This document shows positions 1 to 13,000 of a stretch of DNA of 64,000 nt, piece after piece; position 1 is the stretch's first letter; the number at the start of each line of letters is the position of its first letter. Source of the DNA: Cercis canadensis (lineage: Eukaryota > Streptophyta > Magnoliopsida > Fabales > Fabaceae); NCBI GenBank assembly GCA_003255065.1, contig QAOA01003368.1, positions 744,366-808,365 of the forward strand, read 5' to 3'. Made by a program: the position numbers and the translations under genes. The notes beneath the pieces were generated by a model that did not search any database, had not been told where the DNA came from, and saw nothing but the letters and a program-made list of their open reading frames with translations.

Positions 1-1194
1 TTTATGGCATGACATGCCATGCCATGGTATGTTTCACCTAATTCATATTTTATGATCCGAAAAGCAGCATTAAAAGATACATGCCATATGCATTGTTTGT
101 ATATTTTGCCACATCCATTGTAAATGAGCCTTGCATGACCATAATACAGACAACTATTCTATAGCTTATAGCATTTTTATTTGTTAGTCAAAATGATGAA
201 ACATTTTGTCAAACATCTTATCTTCAAATATTCATATTTATATATAAGGAGTTGTTATTTTTACATTTTATTTTATTAATATCACACTTTATTTAATATC
301 TAAATATAATATAGATTACATTACACTCTCAATCAATGTAGAAAGTTTGTAACTTCAACTAATTTTTTTTTTTTTATACTAAACAAGATTTGGGTGTGAA
401 AATAATGATTTCTTATAAATGTGCAAGAGTTTCTGTATCAAACTTCTAAATTAGTACCTGCAATTTTCTATGATCTATAGATAGCTCATTAAATTTTCCA
501 CTTCTCATCTTGGTGGCCAAACTCAGCTTCTGCAATTTAACCATAGCCAATGTTATGGGACAATCCCACTTTCAGAAATAAAAGTTTTAAGCTAATTTTC
601 AAATATAAACGTATACGATAAAAGTTATTATATATAGGCTCACCATTTTGTTGGACACATAATTTTTAAAAATTTAATCAAATGGAAGGAGTTAGAGAAG
701 AGTATTTTATATTTCACTGTGTATATTGTTTCAAACACATGGTAGCCACATGGAGAATTCTTGTTAAACATAGACAAATGTACATTAATTCTATCATATA
801 CGGAAATGAAATGAGTAAAACATGTTATTTGTACATAACGTCCCAAGTAGGAAATATTTGTACTTTTCTTTCACATAATATTTTATGATTAAATATCACT
901 TACATCAATTAATTTTTTATATGAAATGAATGTTCCAAACAAGGTTCCAAACTTAGTTAAGGTTGTTATAATGGATAAGGAAATTATTTGTTCCCTCTTA
1001 GTTTTAAGCTCATACTCCACACAAACTCTTCAAAAGAGTTCATTTCATTAAGAATAATATAACATGATTTCATACTTTATACATAATAATATTTAAATTT
1101 AAATAAGTTCATTTTAATTTTCATAATGCTTAAATATTACATAATATAAAAGCATCATTAATTTCTCTTAGGCAATTTGACTGTACATTTGTAC
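1..1194. other. AT-rich intergenic sequence
   Basis: No gene can be supported here. The sequence is strongly AT-rich, and the open frames at 640-888 on both strands are short, overlap each other and have no recognisable protein features. Confidence 0.6.
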
Positions 1195-1454
1195 AAATTA
1201 TTTATATAAATGAGATACTTTTTAAACTATTTACGTAAAATGAACACTTTTGAATATTTTATTAATTTTTTAATCAAAGTTTAAACAAGTTTTTTTTCAA
1301 AAATAGGTCATGCTTTTCCCAAAAAATGATCACGCTTTTTTCAAAATTAGGTCACGTTTTTGTCAAAAGTGTATTTAAACTTTGATTGAAATATTATTAA
1401 AATATTTAAAAGTGTTGTAAATAGTTTAAAAAATATCTTATTTATATAAATAAT
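1195..1454. repeat. 260 bp imperfect palindrome (foldback/MITE-like)
   Basis: The arm at 1195-1286 pairs with the reverse complement of 1373-1454. Both arms carry AAATTATTTATATAAAT, TTTAAACTATTTAC, ACACTTTT and ATCAAAGTTTAAA in the same order. The loop (about 1287-1372) holds three imperfect short repeats built on GGTCAYG/GATCACG followed by a T-run. No clear target-site duplication was found, so the superfamily is unknown. Confidence 0.7.
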
Positions 1455-1474
1455 TTATATAAATGTATTATTTC

Positions 1475-1606
1475 TGCTCTTGTACAAACATGTATTTTGA
1501 GCCATATAATCTGACTCAGCTCTCTTTAACTGTATTTGTATGCTCTTGTACAAACATGTATTTTGAGCCATATAATCTGACTCAGCTCTCTTTAACTGTA
1601 TTTGTA
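1475..1606. repeat. Perfect tandem duplication, 2 x 66 bp
   Basis: The 66 bp unit starting TGCTCTTGTACAAACATG at 1475 is repeated without change at 1541. A third, degenerate start (TGCGTTTGTACTAACAT) follows at about 1607. The identity of the copies points to a recent slippage or unequal-exchange event. It directly adjoins the palindrome at 1195-1454. Confidence 0.92.
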
Positions 1607-4441
1607 TGCGTTTGTACTAACATACCCACCTAATCAACTTTTTTGGATTCCTCATATAGACCCACTTTAGGAATATTGTGACAGTTGGCTGGCAAAGCAA
1701 TTGAAGCCCTTTCCTTTTCTTTTGGTTCGTCCACACAACTTCAACAACCTCACCCTTCTTTTGGCAAAAAATTCTCATTTCAATACCACCTTCATGCTAT
1801 TTTGGTTCACATATTCTATATGGGCCCATCTACCTTTATTCTTTTTGTTTCTATTTGCACCATAATTTTCCCATGCATGTTTGAATCGAACGAATCTAGA
1901 CCACACAAAATCTTCTTTAAAACTCCATGGCGATCTTATTTTGCAATCTTGAATTGACTGAAAAGAAATGGAACAATTTTCATATTCAACATATATATAT
2001 ATATATTATCGAATATCAACTATTTGTATACAACTAATTAAATTATTTAAAATTTAGTATGTAAGATCAATATAATGATTACACAACAATACTACTAGCC
2101 CAAATCATTTCTCATAAGGTTAGGATTTTAGGGTTGACACTAAAATTTTAAATCTTTAACTAAAAAATTTAGCTTTTTATATTCATATGAAAGAAAAATC
2201 AGCATAGTAATAATAATAATAATAATTCACAACTCCATGTTTTTTCAATTAGATCAAAGAATAAGAATTTAAACCTAAAACTTTAACTTAATAAAAGATC
2301 ATGAAATAAGTGTGAATCATATGCATTCCAACTTCTATAGAAGTTCAATTGCAGTAATTAAACTTATAATATACTACGAGGAAATAATGAAAAGCTCAAT
2401 TAACCAACTAGGAAATAGAATCTAACTAAGATGGATTCCACATGCTTAATGACAACAAGAAAAAATGCTGCAACTCATGTTGTCTTTTCTATGCTATAAT
2501 CATTTTTCATATTATTATTATTATATTAAACTAATAGAGAGTCATTTTTTTTTTGTGAATATGACTATCTAAAACTAGTGTACTCTTTCCCTGACTTCTC
2601 TTATTATTTTTTTTCTTTTCATGAGTCTTCTTTCCCTTTTGTTTTAACTGTCTGTGCGTTGCACGAATTTGCAATTAGTTGTTATTAATTGTTAAATATC
2701 TTGTGGTAATTGCTCCAATAAGGACTTAACTTTTGAATGTGCTGGCAAATGGCTTTCAAAACCTTAAAGATGTGAGATTCCTAGATAGTGGTTGTAGTGT
2801 TTATTAAGTTAAGATGGAGACCGCATATAAAAACTTTAGTTTAGTGATATGAATGGCACTTCACAGTGCAACTTTTAAATGATTGGAGGAATAAGAACCA
2901 AAACACAAACACATTTGGTAGGGACCTATGATTAATGGGTTCTACTTCCTTTCTTTCTTGGATTCATATTCTTGAGAAAGAACATATCTTGCTCAAGAAT
3001 GAGCAGAGCCTTCTAAAAGCTTTCTAGCTTTATTTTTCTAGTAAAGGAGATGCAGTTCCGATTTGTATATCCAAACCCACACTTTTAACTGACCAAACAA
3101 ATGCAACTTGCTTTTCGTTCACCCATATTTTGATTGATTCTCATATCCAAAGATTCCATGCCCAAAAGCATTTTACTCTCTTCCTGTTCTTTTAATTAAT
3201 TGTTTGATAACCATTTTATGCCTAACCCACACCTTTTGGCTCTTTATTCTACATAAACAGCATGAAATTGGCTTTACTCCATTGAATGATTTGAATATTA
3301 TTATTATATACTACTCCTCATCATGAAACACTAACCCAATAAGCATAAAAATTTTGTTTTTGGCTAGCTAAGTGGCAATTATTCCTAATAAAATTTTAAT
3401 CTCTAAGTATATAATCTGATGCGTATATTTTAAGTGCAGCTAATAGAAAAATATCTCAATGGGATGAACACCCTAATAGTAGAATATTATTGAATATTCC
3501 ACTATAAAAATCTTAACTATTCAAATTTCATATAGTTAAATCTCATGTAAGCACTAACTTTGCCACTAAAATAGAGTATTTAATTAATAACTATTTATAA
3601 CCACTAAATTAATCTCATATAAATTTTTTTTAAATAGCACTAGACTAACATATAAAAAGTTTAATCCCTGCCTCATTTTAATACTTTTGACACAACAAAG
3701 TTTATCTCATGTGAAACTTTAACCATGCATCACTTCTTAGATATCCAAGATATCTAATTTAATTTCATGTGACCCCTAAATTTACCAAGAATATAGAGAA
3801 ATTTTAATGTTTTGCTACTTACGACCACTATGTTAATTTATGTGCCTCACTCTAATACTTTTGACACAACTTAGGTTAGTCTCATGAAAAACTTTAACTT
3901 ATTACGCATTTCATAGCTATTCATGATAACTAAGTTGGCCACTACTATAGAGAAATCTTCATTGATGACCACTACTATACATGATAGCTATTCATGATGG
4001 TTTTTTTTCTTCCACGTGTCAAAGGTATCAATACCTTGTGAGTCACTAAAGGCATGGTAAAGGGATTCTTTATTTTGTCATTAGATAAACAAAGATTTTA
4101 GCAAGAACATTTTCACCTAATGATATAGCATGGGATTTGGTTTAGAAAAGATGTTCTTTTTTCACCACTACATACTCCAACCAGACTTTATCACTTTTAA
4201 TCTTAAGTGGATCTAATTTTAACTATTCATTTAGTTTAAATTAAAAAATGACAAGATTTGATTAGGTATGAAGTGGTGATTGAAACATAATTTCTGATTT
4301 AAGCCCATAATGAGAAGATAGAATAGAAAGAGATGGGTGAACGATCCAGCTGGAAAACACATATGAACACTTTTTTTAAGGACGTATAAGAATCTAAATT
4401 GGTTGGTGGCAGGAGATATTGTTAACCAGTTACCCCATGTA
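1607..4441. other. AT-rich intergenic sequence with decayed repeats
   Basis: No coding region is supported. There is a short (AT)n run at about 1991-2006 and a (TAA)n run at about 2206-2226. A diverged direct repeat lies in 3671-4000: the segment beginning CTCATTTTAATACTTTTGACACAAC at 3671 recurs with substitutions at about 3847, a period near 175 bp. The frame at 1685-1957 has no family resemblance. Confidence 0.6.
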
Positions 4442-4758
4442 GCAATATTGGATAAAGGCTAGCTTAGTTCACTAGTTAGTTTGTTAGTTAGGCCAGTGTC
4501 ATTATTCAGTTAATTAGTTATGCCACATCATCAATTAGTGCTGGTAATGTAATTATCTTTCTGTAATCATCCACTTATAAATGGATTCTTTGTACTTAAT
4601 TCAAGTAATGAGAAAAATCACAATTTCTGATTCTTTTTCTCGTCAACCTTCGTCTCTCTCTTTACTCTTTCGTTTTCTTCTTCTGGTTTGATATGGTTTA
4701 AGTGCTTTCTCTGCACTACCTTTTTCTCAATCCTGGAACTGCTCCATAGAGCTTTTCA
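4442..4758 (+). repeat. 5' LTR of the copia element
   Basis: It matches 8836-9151 from GATAAAGGCTAGCTTAG onward and ends in CA just before the primer-binding site. It contains a TATAAAT motif near 4577, a plausible LTR promoter. The first 9 bases differ from the 3' copy, so the exact start is uncertain. Confidence 0.88.
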
Positions 4759-4770
4759 TGGTATCAGAAC
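4759..4770 (+). other. Primer-binding site of the copia element
   Basis: TGGTATCAGAAC follows the 5' LTR directly. It resembles the TGGTATCAGAGC sequence complementary to the 3' end of initiator methionine tRNA that most plant copia elements use, with one change near the end. Confidence 0.85.
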
Positions 4771-4778
4771 AATCATCA

Positions 4779-5720
4779 ATGGCAGATCACACTTCAACTT
4801 CAATGACTCCATTAAGGAAAATGACGAATCTTCCAATGTTTGGACAATCTCTTACCATCAAACTTGATCAAGGTAATTTTTTGATCTGGCACAATCAATT
4901 ACTCAACATTGTGATTGCAAATGGGTACGAGGACATTCTTGATGGCACAAGTACATGTTCAGAGTGTTTTCTTCAGAATTAAACACTGAACCCAGATTAT
5001 GTGCTATGACAAAGGCAAAACTGACTTGTTATAAGCTGGATTTATGCATCTCTTATTGAACCGGTCATGGCTCAGATCATGGCTTATGATACTGCAAATG
5101 CAATTTGGCAATCACTTGCTGAGAGTTTTGGTTCCATATCTCAGGCCAGAGTTATGGAATTGAGACTCAAGCTTCAAACCACATGCTAGGGAGGACTAGG
5201 TATGTGGGAATGTATCCTCAAAATTAGTTTTATTTTTGATAATCTATGAGCTATTGGAGAAATTGTTAGTCAATATGACCAAATCATGGCTATATTGGTT
5301 GGATTCGGTCCTGAATACAATGTTGTGGTAGCTCATGCAAGCTTTGAGCCTTTGACAGTTGAGGCATTGCAGAGTCACCTGCAAACTTTTGAGAAACGTC
5401 TTGAAAGAAAGAGGTTAGTAGATGAACAAATCTTGATCTAAGCAAATGCAACTATGTTTAATAATCAAAAAGGAAAGAAAAAGTTTTATCAAAATTAGAA
5501 TTTTCAAAACCAGAATTCTCAGTCAAATTTTGGCAATAATTCTTCAAATTTCGATCATGGACATACTCGTCCATTATCTGGTCAAGGCAACAATTCCAGT
5601 GGTAAGCCTCAGTGTCAAATTTGTTTTAAGATTGGCCATATGGCTACAAAATGTTAGCATAGGTTTGATAATAGTTTTCAACTAGGAATTGCATAAAACA
5701 GCTTACCACAGGGTCAAAAT
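4779..5720 (+). pseudogene. Copia gag remnant
   Basis: An ATG at 4779 opens a frame of the usual copia gag N-terminal type, with a segment reading NFLIWHNQLLNIV. The frame stops at 4982 and further stops and shifts follow. A retroviral-type zinc knuckle CX2CX4HX4C (CQICFKIGHMATKC) is encoded at 5613-5654 and is followed at once by a stop. The nucleocapsid would package element RNA; this copy cannot give an intact protein. Confidence 0.8.
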
Positions 5721-5729
5721 GCACAAGCT

Positions 5730-6922
5730 ATGGTTGTTGGACCTAGACTACTTGGTGACACCTCATGGTTTTTGGACACAGGTGCTACTCACCATGTCAC
5801 ATCAGACTTGAACAATTTTTCCTTGCATAATCCATTCACTGGAGATGACAAGGTCATCGTTGGCAATGGTAAGGGCCTTCTTGTCCTTCATACTGGCTTT
5901 GCATCAATTTCAACTTCTAACAGACCTCTTATTCTAAAAAATATTCTTCATGTTCCTAAGATTATTACTAACTTGGTTAATGTTCAGAAACTTTGTCAAG
6001 ATAATCATGCTTATGTTGAGTTTTATCCTTCTTGTTTTCTTGTGAATGATTAGAAAATACAAGAGACTCTTCTTCAAGAAAAGCTTGATCGTGGTCTATA
6101 TAGAGTAATGTCCACCTTGGCATCTAGCAAATCTAATGTTGCTACTGCTTTTCAGGTTTTTGATTCTTATTCTTAGAATGATAGTTCTAGCTTACAACTA
6201 TGGCATAATCGCCTTGGTCATCATTCCATTGAGGTTGTAAATAGAGTCATGATGTAATCTCATTTACTTGTTTTAGTTTCAATAAAAGGCCAATTTGTAG
6301 TTCCTGTCAGTTGGCTAAGAGTCATAAACTTCCTTTTGTAAAATCTACTTCTAAGGCAATAAAACCATTTGCATTAATTCACGCTGACTTATGGGGATCT
6401 CCTTCATGCTCTTCTGTTAATGGTGCCTGCTATTTCTTACTGTTAGTTGATGACTTCAGTAGATTTTCTTGTTTATATTTGCTGCAATCTAAGAGTGAAA
6501 CTCTAGCTATGTTTCAACGTTTTCAAGCTATGGTTAAAAGACAAATTGAGTGTAAAATTCAGTGTATTCGATTTGATTTTGGTGGGGAATTTGAAGCCTT
6601 TGATAAGCTGGTGCATCAGCTAGGCATAAAACACATGTTTTCTTGTCCCTACACTCCAAAACAAAATGGGAGAGTGGAAAGAAAGAATAGACAGGTAGTA
6701 GATGTTAGTTTGTCTCTGCTCATAACTGCAGGCATGCCCACTAAATACTGGAGTTTTGCTTTTCAAATTGCTGTATGTATGATAAATAGGCTACCTACTT
6801 CTACTCTTCAATTTAGTACACATTATAGCCTTTTGTATCATTTGGATGCATGTGTTTTCCTTGTCCTAAACCCTATCGTGCTCACAAATTGGAAAACAAG
6901 TCTAGTGTTTGCTATTTTCTAG
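5730..6922 (+). pseudogene. Copia protease and integrase remnant
   Basis: The aspartic protease active site reads DTGATHH near 5775, in a frame that stops at 6053. The integrase zinc-binding region follows with LWHNRLGHH near 6200 and a CXXC (CSSC) near 6300. The core domain in 6311-6922 shows the DDE residues in HADLWG, IRFDFGGEF and NGRVERKN. The residues are kept but the frame is interrupted between protease and integrase and again after 6922. Confidence 0.88.
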
Positions 6923-8869
6923 GCTACAGTAACAAGCATAAAGGTTTTTTGTGTCTGGACATGGACTCCAAAAGAATTTATGTGTCCAGACATGTAGCCT
7001 TTGCAGAGGATAATTTTCCCTTTCATTCTAAGCAAGGTTCTACTTCTCAAAATAATTCCAATGATTGTATTCTTCCCCTTTCTATACTAGTACCAAAATT
7101 TCACCTCATTTCTACACCAATTTTGCCTTATGTTTCTCCACCTCTCACTGCTTCTCCTGACTTACCTTTTGACAGTCCTAATTCTATTGCATCAGTTCCC
7201 TCTCCAATATCTCCTTCACCAGAAGTCAATTCAACATTACCTTTTTCACCACCTCCTCCCACTAGCAGTCAACATGGTATTTTCAAACCCAAGGTGCTTT
7301 CAGTTGCTCGTACTTCATCTCTGTCTGAACCATCTACATACAAACAAGCTATTCAATCTTCCTGTTGGCAAGAGGCCATGACAGTTGAGTTTCAAGCTTT
7401 GCAAAAGAATCACGCATAGGACTTAGTTCCTTGCCCTCTACATAAGAATGTGGTTAGCTGTAGGTGAGTCTATAAACTAAAATACAAACAAGATGGGTCC
7501 ATTGACAGGTATAAAGCCAGATTGTTGGCTTAGGGTTTTACTTAAACTCATGGATTTGACTACTTTGACACCTTTAATCTAGTTTTCAAACTTGCCACTA
7601 TTCGAGTTGTTCTCACAATTGCTTTAGCTCATGGTTGGCCAGTGTAATAACTTGATGTTAATAATGCCTTTCTCAATGGTGATTTAGTAGAAGAGGTATA
7701 CATGAGGCAACCTCAAGGCTTTGAAGACCTTCACTTCCCTCATCATGTGTGCAGGTTAAAGAAGGCACTTTATGGCTTGAAACAGGCCCCTTGGGCTTAG
7801 TTCACAAAACTCAGGACTACCTTGGTGGCTTGGGGCTTTGTCTGCACCATTTCTGACAATTCTCTATTTGTGTTTATTTTTGCACAAGATATCCTCTATT
7901 TGTTAGTATATGTTGATGACATTATCTTTACTGGTAACAACTTGCTAACCATTAAATGCCTCATCTCTTTACTGAATTCTCAATTTTTCTCTTAAAGATC
8001 TTGGCTCACTACATTATTTTTTGTGAATAGAGACTACATGGCTTCCACATACTCTTCATTTGTCTTAAACAAAATATGTTACTGATCTGCTACAAAGAGC
8101 TGGACTTATTGACTCCAAACCAGTCCCTACTCTTATGGTAAGTTCTCACATCTTATCTCTTACTCATGGAGTTCCTTTATCGCAACCTTGTTGGTGCTTT
8201 ACAATATTGCACCATTATAAGACTTGACTTAGCCTACACAGTTAACAGATTATATCAGTTCTTCAGTTGTCTTACTGATAAGCATCTTAAAGCAGTCAAG
8301 CATGTCCTCAGGTATCTCAAGGCCACTCTCAATTTTGACCTTAACTTCACTCGTGCTACTTCTTTCCCTTTGGTGACTACTCTGACTCTGACTGGGCTGG
8401 TTGTCCTGATGACAGGCGTAGCACTAATGACCATGCAATATTTTTTGATAATAGCCTTGTGTCTTGGTGTTCAGGGAAACAAAAAGTTGTTTCCAGGTCT
8501 AGCACATAGGCTAAGTACAGGGCCTTAGTTAATGCTGCCTTTGAACTTTAATGGTTGCAGTCTCTCTTAAAAGAACTTTACTTTCCTCTAAATCATGTTC
8601 CTTTGCTTCTCTATGATAATATCAGTGCAACCTTTTTAGCTGCCAATTTAGTGCTACATGCTTGCACTAAATATATTGAGATTGACTACTACTTCATTAG
8701 AGAGAAAGTGCATAATCAATCCCTTAAAATTTGTCACATTCCCTCTCTTGATCAAGCTGCTGACATGCTTACCAAACCTTTGCCTACTAACAATTTTTTG
8801 TCCAACATAACCAAACTAACAGTTCTTCCTCACCCTGTTAGTTTGATAAAGGCTAGCTTAGTTCACTAG
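6923..8869 (+). pseudogene. Copia reverse transcriptase and RNase H remnant
   Basis: The sequence continues through the proline/serine-rich linker at about 7020-7290 into an RT with [23 protein letters not shown] and the catalytic YVDD at 7909-7920. RNase H follows and ends with DQAADMLTKPLP near 8750-8785, the typical copia C-terminus. Several in-frame stops (for example within 7430-7440 and after QAPW at 7798) and frameshifts show it is dead. Confidence 0.88.
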
Positions 8870-9152
8870 TTAGTTGGTTAGTTAGGCCAGGTGTCATTAT
8901 TCAGTTAATTAGGTATGCCACATCAGCAATTAGTGCTGACAATGTAATTATCTTTCTGTAATCATCCACCTATAAATGGATGCTTTGTACTTAATTCAAG
9001 TAATGACAAAAATCACAATTTATGATTCTTTCTCTTCAACCTTCGTCTCTCTCTTTACTCTTTAGTTTTCTTCTTCTGGTTTGATCTGGTTTAAGTGCTT
9101 TCTCTGCACTACTTTGTCCTCAATTCTGGAACTGCTCCATAGAGCTTTTCAG
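8836..9152 (+). repeat. 3' LTR of the copia element
   Basis: It begins TGTTAGTTTGATAAAGG, a typical copia LTR start, and ends TTTTCA(G). It aligns over its whole length with 4442-4758. Confidence 0.88.
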
Positions 9153-9311
9153 ATGTATGTTGGGGTCACGCACCCATGCATGCACATACGACAAAGAAAT
9201 ATGTAAAGGGGCAGTACATATGGGTAGTTCGGTACTATCACCATTCACCATAAAACAAAAGGTGGTACATGTGGATAAACTAATTCTCAAAAATACCTTA
9301 TTTTTTAATAT

Positions 9312-9502
9312 TTTAAACTAAAACTCACGTTTTGAATTATTTCAAGATAGAATAAATAAAATATTTTATAAATATCATTTGAATTGTCAAAAACCTTCAT
9401 TTTTTTTTAGCTTTTTTATTGCTTTTTCTCGTCTTTTCAACTAAAACCCACTTTCAATTATTTAAGCATAAAATAAATAAAATATTTTATGAGTATCATA
9501 TA
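9312..9502. repeat. Diverged direct repeat, about 120 bp period
   Basis: Segments at about 9312-9380 and 9432-9502 share ACTAAAAC, an ATTATTTAAG-like stretch and AATAAATAAAATATTTTAT in the same order. The copies are clearly diverged. The frame at 9419-9619 overlaps the second copy and is not considered coding. Confidence 0.5.
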
Positions 9503-9727
9503 ATACGTGTCTATTCAATTAGTCATTTGAAAAAGATAAATATTATTCATACACCACAGTTTAATATCATAAGGCTCAATTTAAGCTATTCAAAAAAAGT
9601 TTTGCTTGAGTCTAATTAAAATTATAAGGTGATTGATAAATGTGGTATTGAATGATATGAAATTATATTTATGAGTATTATAATATAACTCTTGAAAAAT
9701 TGAAATCAACTCCTGCCTTCAATTTAA

Positions 9728-9952
9728 GTGGGCACTTTACTTTTTTTTTTGGGACTTGATGGGCCCATTTTGGGTCTTAATTCAAGTGGGCTTAGTCGAT
9801 GCTCGTTTTAGCAAATTGTGTACTAGTTGATGACTATAGTTAAATCCTTGGGCCCATAGTTTATCAGGCCCTAACTGTCATAGGCTATTATTGTAAGTGT
9901 CAAAGAAATCCAACGACTATATTACAGTGTAGCCCAAAATTCAATTGGCCCA
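9728..9952 (+). promoter_or_regulatory. Cluster of site II (TGGGCY) motifs upstream of SIK1
   Basis: TGGGCC or TGGGCT, on either strand, occurs at 9760-9765, 9787-9792, 9849-9854, 9931-9936 and 9947-9952, within 300 bp before the SIK1 start codon. Site II elements are bound by TCP factors and are frequent in promoters of constitutively expressed plant genes. That this is the SIK1 core promoter is inferred from position. Confidence 0.55.
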
Positions 9953-10040
9953 TCTAAAAAGCTCATTAACATCGTACTGATTCTGCTTCAGTTCGAGCTT
10001 CAGCTATGGCCAACTGAATTGATTCCTTCTCAGTGTGTCT

Positions 10041-13000
10041 ATGGATCAGACCTCGTACCGAACCCGAAAATCCCGAGCCAAATCCGATCTATACTCCACC
10101 GTCGTGGTGCACGACGACGAAGACGACGATGTCTACGATAAGCGACGGAAGCCCAGAAGCACGGAGTCCGAGGAAGATTTATATGCAACAATGGTGTACA
10201 AAGACAATGGCCATGAAGAAGACGAAGATGATGATTCCTCTCTCCCTCCCCTTCTTAAGCGCCTACCCAAAGACTTCGGTGGCGGAGCCCCAATGGACTA
10301 CGACGACGATTTTGAGGAAGAGCCCGACGATTTTGGCACAATGATTGTGAAGACCCGGCAACGAAATCGGTCATCTTCGTCTTTGTCGCCGTCCATGGGT
10401 TCGACCTGGAAGGCTCGAAGCTCTCCCTATATGCAGGCGAGTCCGAGGGAGAGACTGGCTAGTGGGGTTGATGAAGAAGAAGAAGATGATGATGATGGTA
10501 ACGATGGATTCTCAACCTTTGTTGTGCGGTCTTCGGCCAAGTCCAGTGAGAGAGAGTCGGTGAGTGGAACCGTGGTGCGGAGGACGAGTGGTGGTTCTGG
10601 TGGCACAATTGGTACTGGGTCGACAATGGAAAGAGCGGTGGTGAGTATGCAGGCTGTGGGGGAGCGGGGATTTGGGAAACAGAGGAAGGCAAGTGGGTCC
10701 TCGCAGAATGAGGAGGTTAGGCAATCGATAGCGGCAAAGATGTCGTCGAGTTCGATCCCAGAAAGTGTTACCAGAGAGGATCCTACAACCAAGTACGAAT
10801 TGCTCAATGAACTTGGTGGGTACTTCCGATTCTCCCAGTACACACTGGAAGTACAAGTTTGATTCATTCCCATTATCCTTCTCTTCATTCTTTTTTCTCG
10901 TTCCTATATTACTTTTTCAATGCAAATGGTTATCCCCTCGATTTTGCTTTCATGGGGGGTAGTAAGTGAATTTTAAGCTGATAAAGTTGGCATTTTTTGG
11001 CCGGTGGCAGGGAAGGGATCCTACGGAGCTGTTTACAAAGCTAGGGATTATAGAACCTCGGAGCTGGTGGCTATCAAAGTCATATCACTAACTGAAGGAG
11101 TGAGTTCCTATTCTTTTCTATTCAAAGGCTTTCAGTCTGGCTTTCAAATTAAGTAGATTGAGTTTGAACAATTGTAAGCAAACTACAATGCTTCTTGTGC
11201 TTAGGAGGAGGGATATGAGGAAATCCGTGGTGAAATTGAGATGTTGCAGCAATGTAATCATCCAAATGTAGTTCGTTATCTCGGAAGCTATCAAGGAGAA
11301 GATTATCTTTGGGTAAGAAGACGTTCAATTATTTTTATCCAAAATTTCCTTTATTTAACTTAAACTCATCATTCATATGGCACATTTGTAATGGAACCTT
11401 ATTGAAATTTATAGATATGTTTGTGTTAGTAATGTTGTCTTCATATTTGCTTGTTAAAGCTCGGTCTTCTGATTTCTCTTTTCTGGCAGATAGTTATGGA
11501 GTACTGTGGTGGTGGTAGTGTTGCTGACTTGATGAACGTGACTGAGGAGCCATTGGATGAGGGTCAAATAGCGTATATCTGTAGAGAAGCTTTGAAGGTA
11601 TACTTGGTTAAGTAGACTAACTATGGATATATTAGTTGATAATTATAGCCTATTTATTCATTTCTCCCTTTATCTCTGCCAAGGTTTTCTGCTGAAGTGT
11701 GCTTGATCCGGCCTTGATTTCTGTGCTTGAAATCTGTGAAACAAAATGTTCTAATATCATTATTTGATTCCAATTATGCTGCTGCGGTTTTTGTGTGTGT
11801 TATTTTTGTTTTTGTTTATTTTTTTCTTAAATTTTGTGTTTCTAATATTTTCTTTGTTCTGTGCAGGGCCTTGACTATTTGCACTCAATTTTCAAGGTCC
11901 ATAGAGACATTAAAGGCGGGAATATCTTATTAACTGAACAAGGAGATGTCAAACTAGGTGAGCTGATGTTTATTTATCACTTATTTTCATGGTTTTGTGA
12001 ATAGTAAAGAAAAGAAGGCTTTATGAAACTGTGCATGTTTTGATGTTTTATGGTGTTTAGTTGTGGTGTTTCGAATAGTGTGCTTGGTCTCCTTGTTGGT
12101 TAAAGCAAATGGTTTTTTTTTTTTGCCTCTCTCTCTCTCTTGGGGGAATTTTCCTCAAGTGTTTTGCAAAGAGATTGGGAAACTCTGTTTAACTAATGTA
12201 TTTTCATCATGTTCCCTTTTCTTTTCCATTACGGGCTGTTTTAGGAGATTATTTTATCCCCCAACATTATGCTTTCTCTCCTAATGATATTTTCTTCCTT
12301 TGCGAAGAAAGACAAAATTTAGTTGTCAGAAGCATTCTATTAACTAGATTTTCTGGGCTAAATGGAGGAGAAAGTTGATGGCAGTAATTGTGCTTCTGTA
12401 CTGATTAGGACTTGGGATAATGCACTGAAGAACTTGTGGGGAAGGATTATGTGAAAACTATGCATGATCCCTGTCTTGACTCTCTTGCTCTCTCCTTCCC
12501 AGTTTGCCCTGGGCTTTCTTTATTTGTTTCTTCATTTTGAAATTTTGATTTTATATTTGAAAGTAATGCATAAATATCTTTTGACTTCTAACTACAGACT
12601 GATTAAGAAACCTGGTTGACAATATGAGCAGGGGATTTTGGTGTTGCTGCGCAGCTGACCAGGACCATGTCTAAGCGCAATACGGTACTTGTGATGTAAT
12701 TTTTTATTTAAGTTATTTAGTTAGATGCTCAGGGATATAATATTTTATGAAGGATCAATCTTACAATTGCCTGTTCAGTTAGCTAGGATCAAAGAAAAAT
12801 GTTTGTAACAGAGTATGAAGTGAAAAGTAGGAAACTGGAAAATGGTAGTACAATCTTAATGGGGTGTTTGGTACAAGTTTTGAATTTTTATTCTTGGGAA
12901 TGCCACATTCCCGTGTTTGGTACGCGCTTAACATTACTGGGAATGTGGCACCACCGGTCGACCGGAGGTGGTCGACGGTGACCAGCGACCACCACCTAGG

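Larger units (their letters stand above)
4442..9152 (+). mobile_element. Degenerate Ty1/copia LTR retrotransposon
   Basis: The element has two LTRs of about 316 bp, a primer-binding site, and remnants of gag, protease, integrase, reverse transcriptase and RNase H in that order. Integrase before RT defines the copia superfamily. Its frames are broken by many stops and frameshifts, so it is not autonomous. Hand comparison of the LTRs finds roughly 17 substitutions plus small indels over about 308 bp, close to 94-95% identity. A candidate 5 bp target duplication, ATGTA, lies at 4437-4441 and 9153-9157; it requires one extra G after the terminal CA of the 3' LTR. The usual polypurine tract before the 3' LTR is not evident. 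Confidence 0.9.

Noticed and set aside
10427..10888. Minus-strand frames opposite SIK1 exon 1
   Set aside because: They are shadows of the GAT/GAA-rich acidic coding region on the plus strand.
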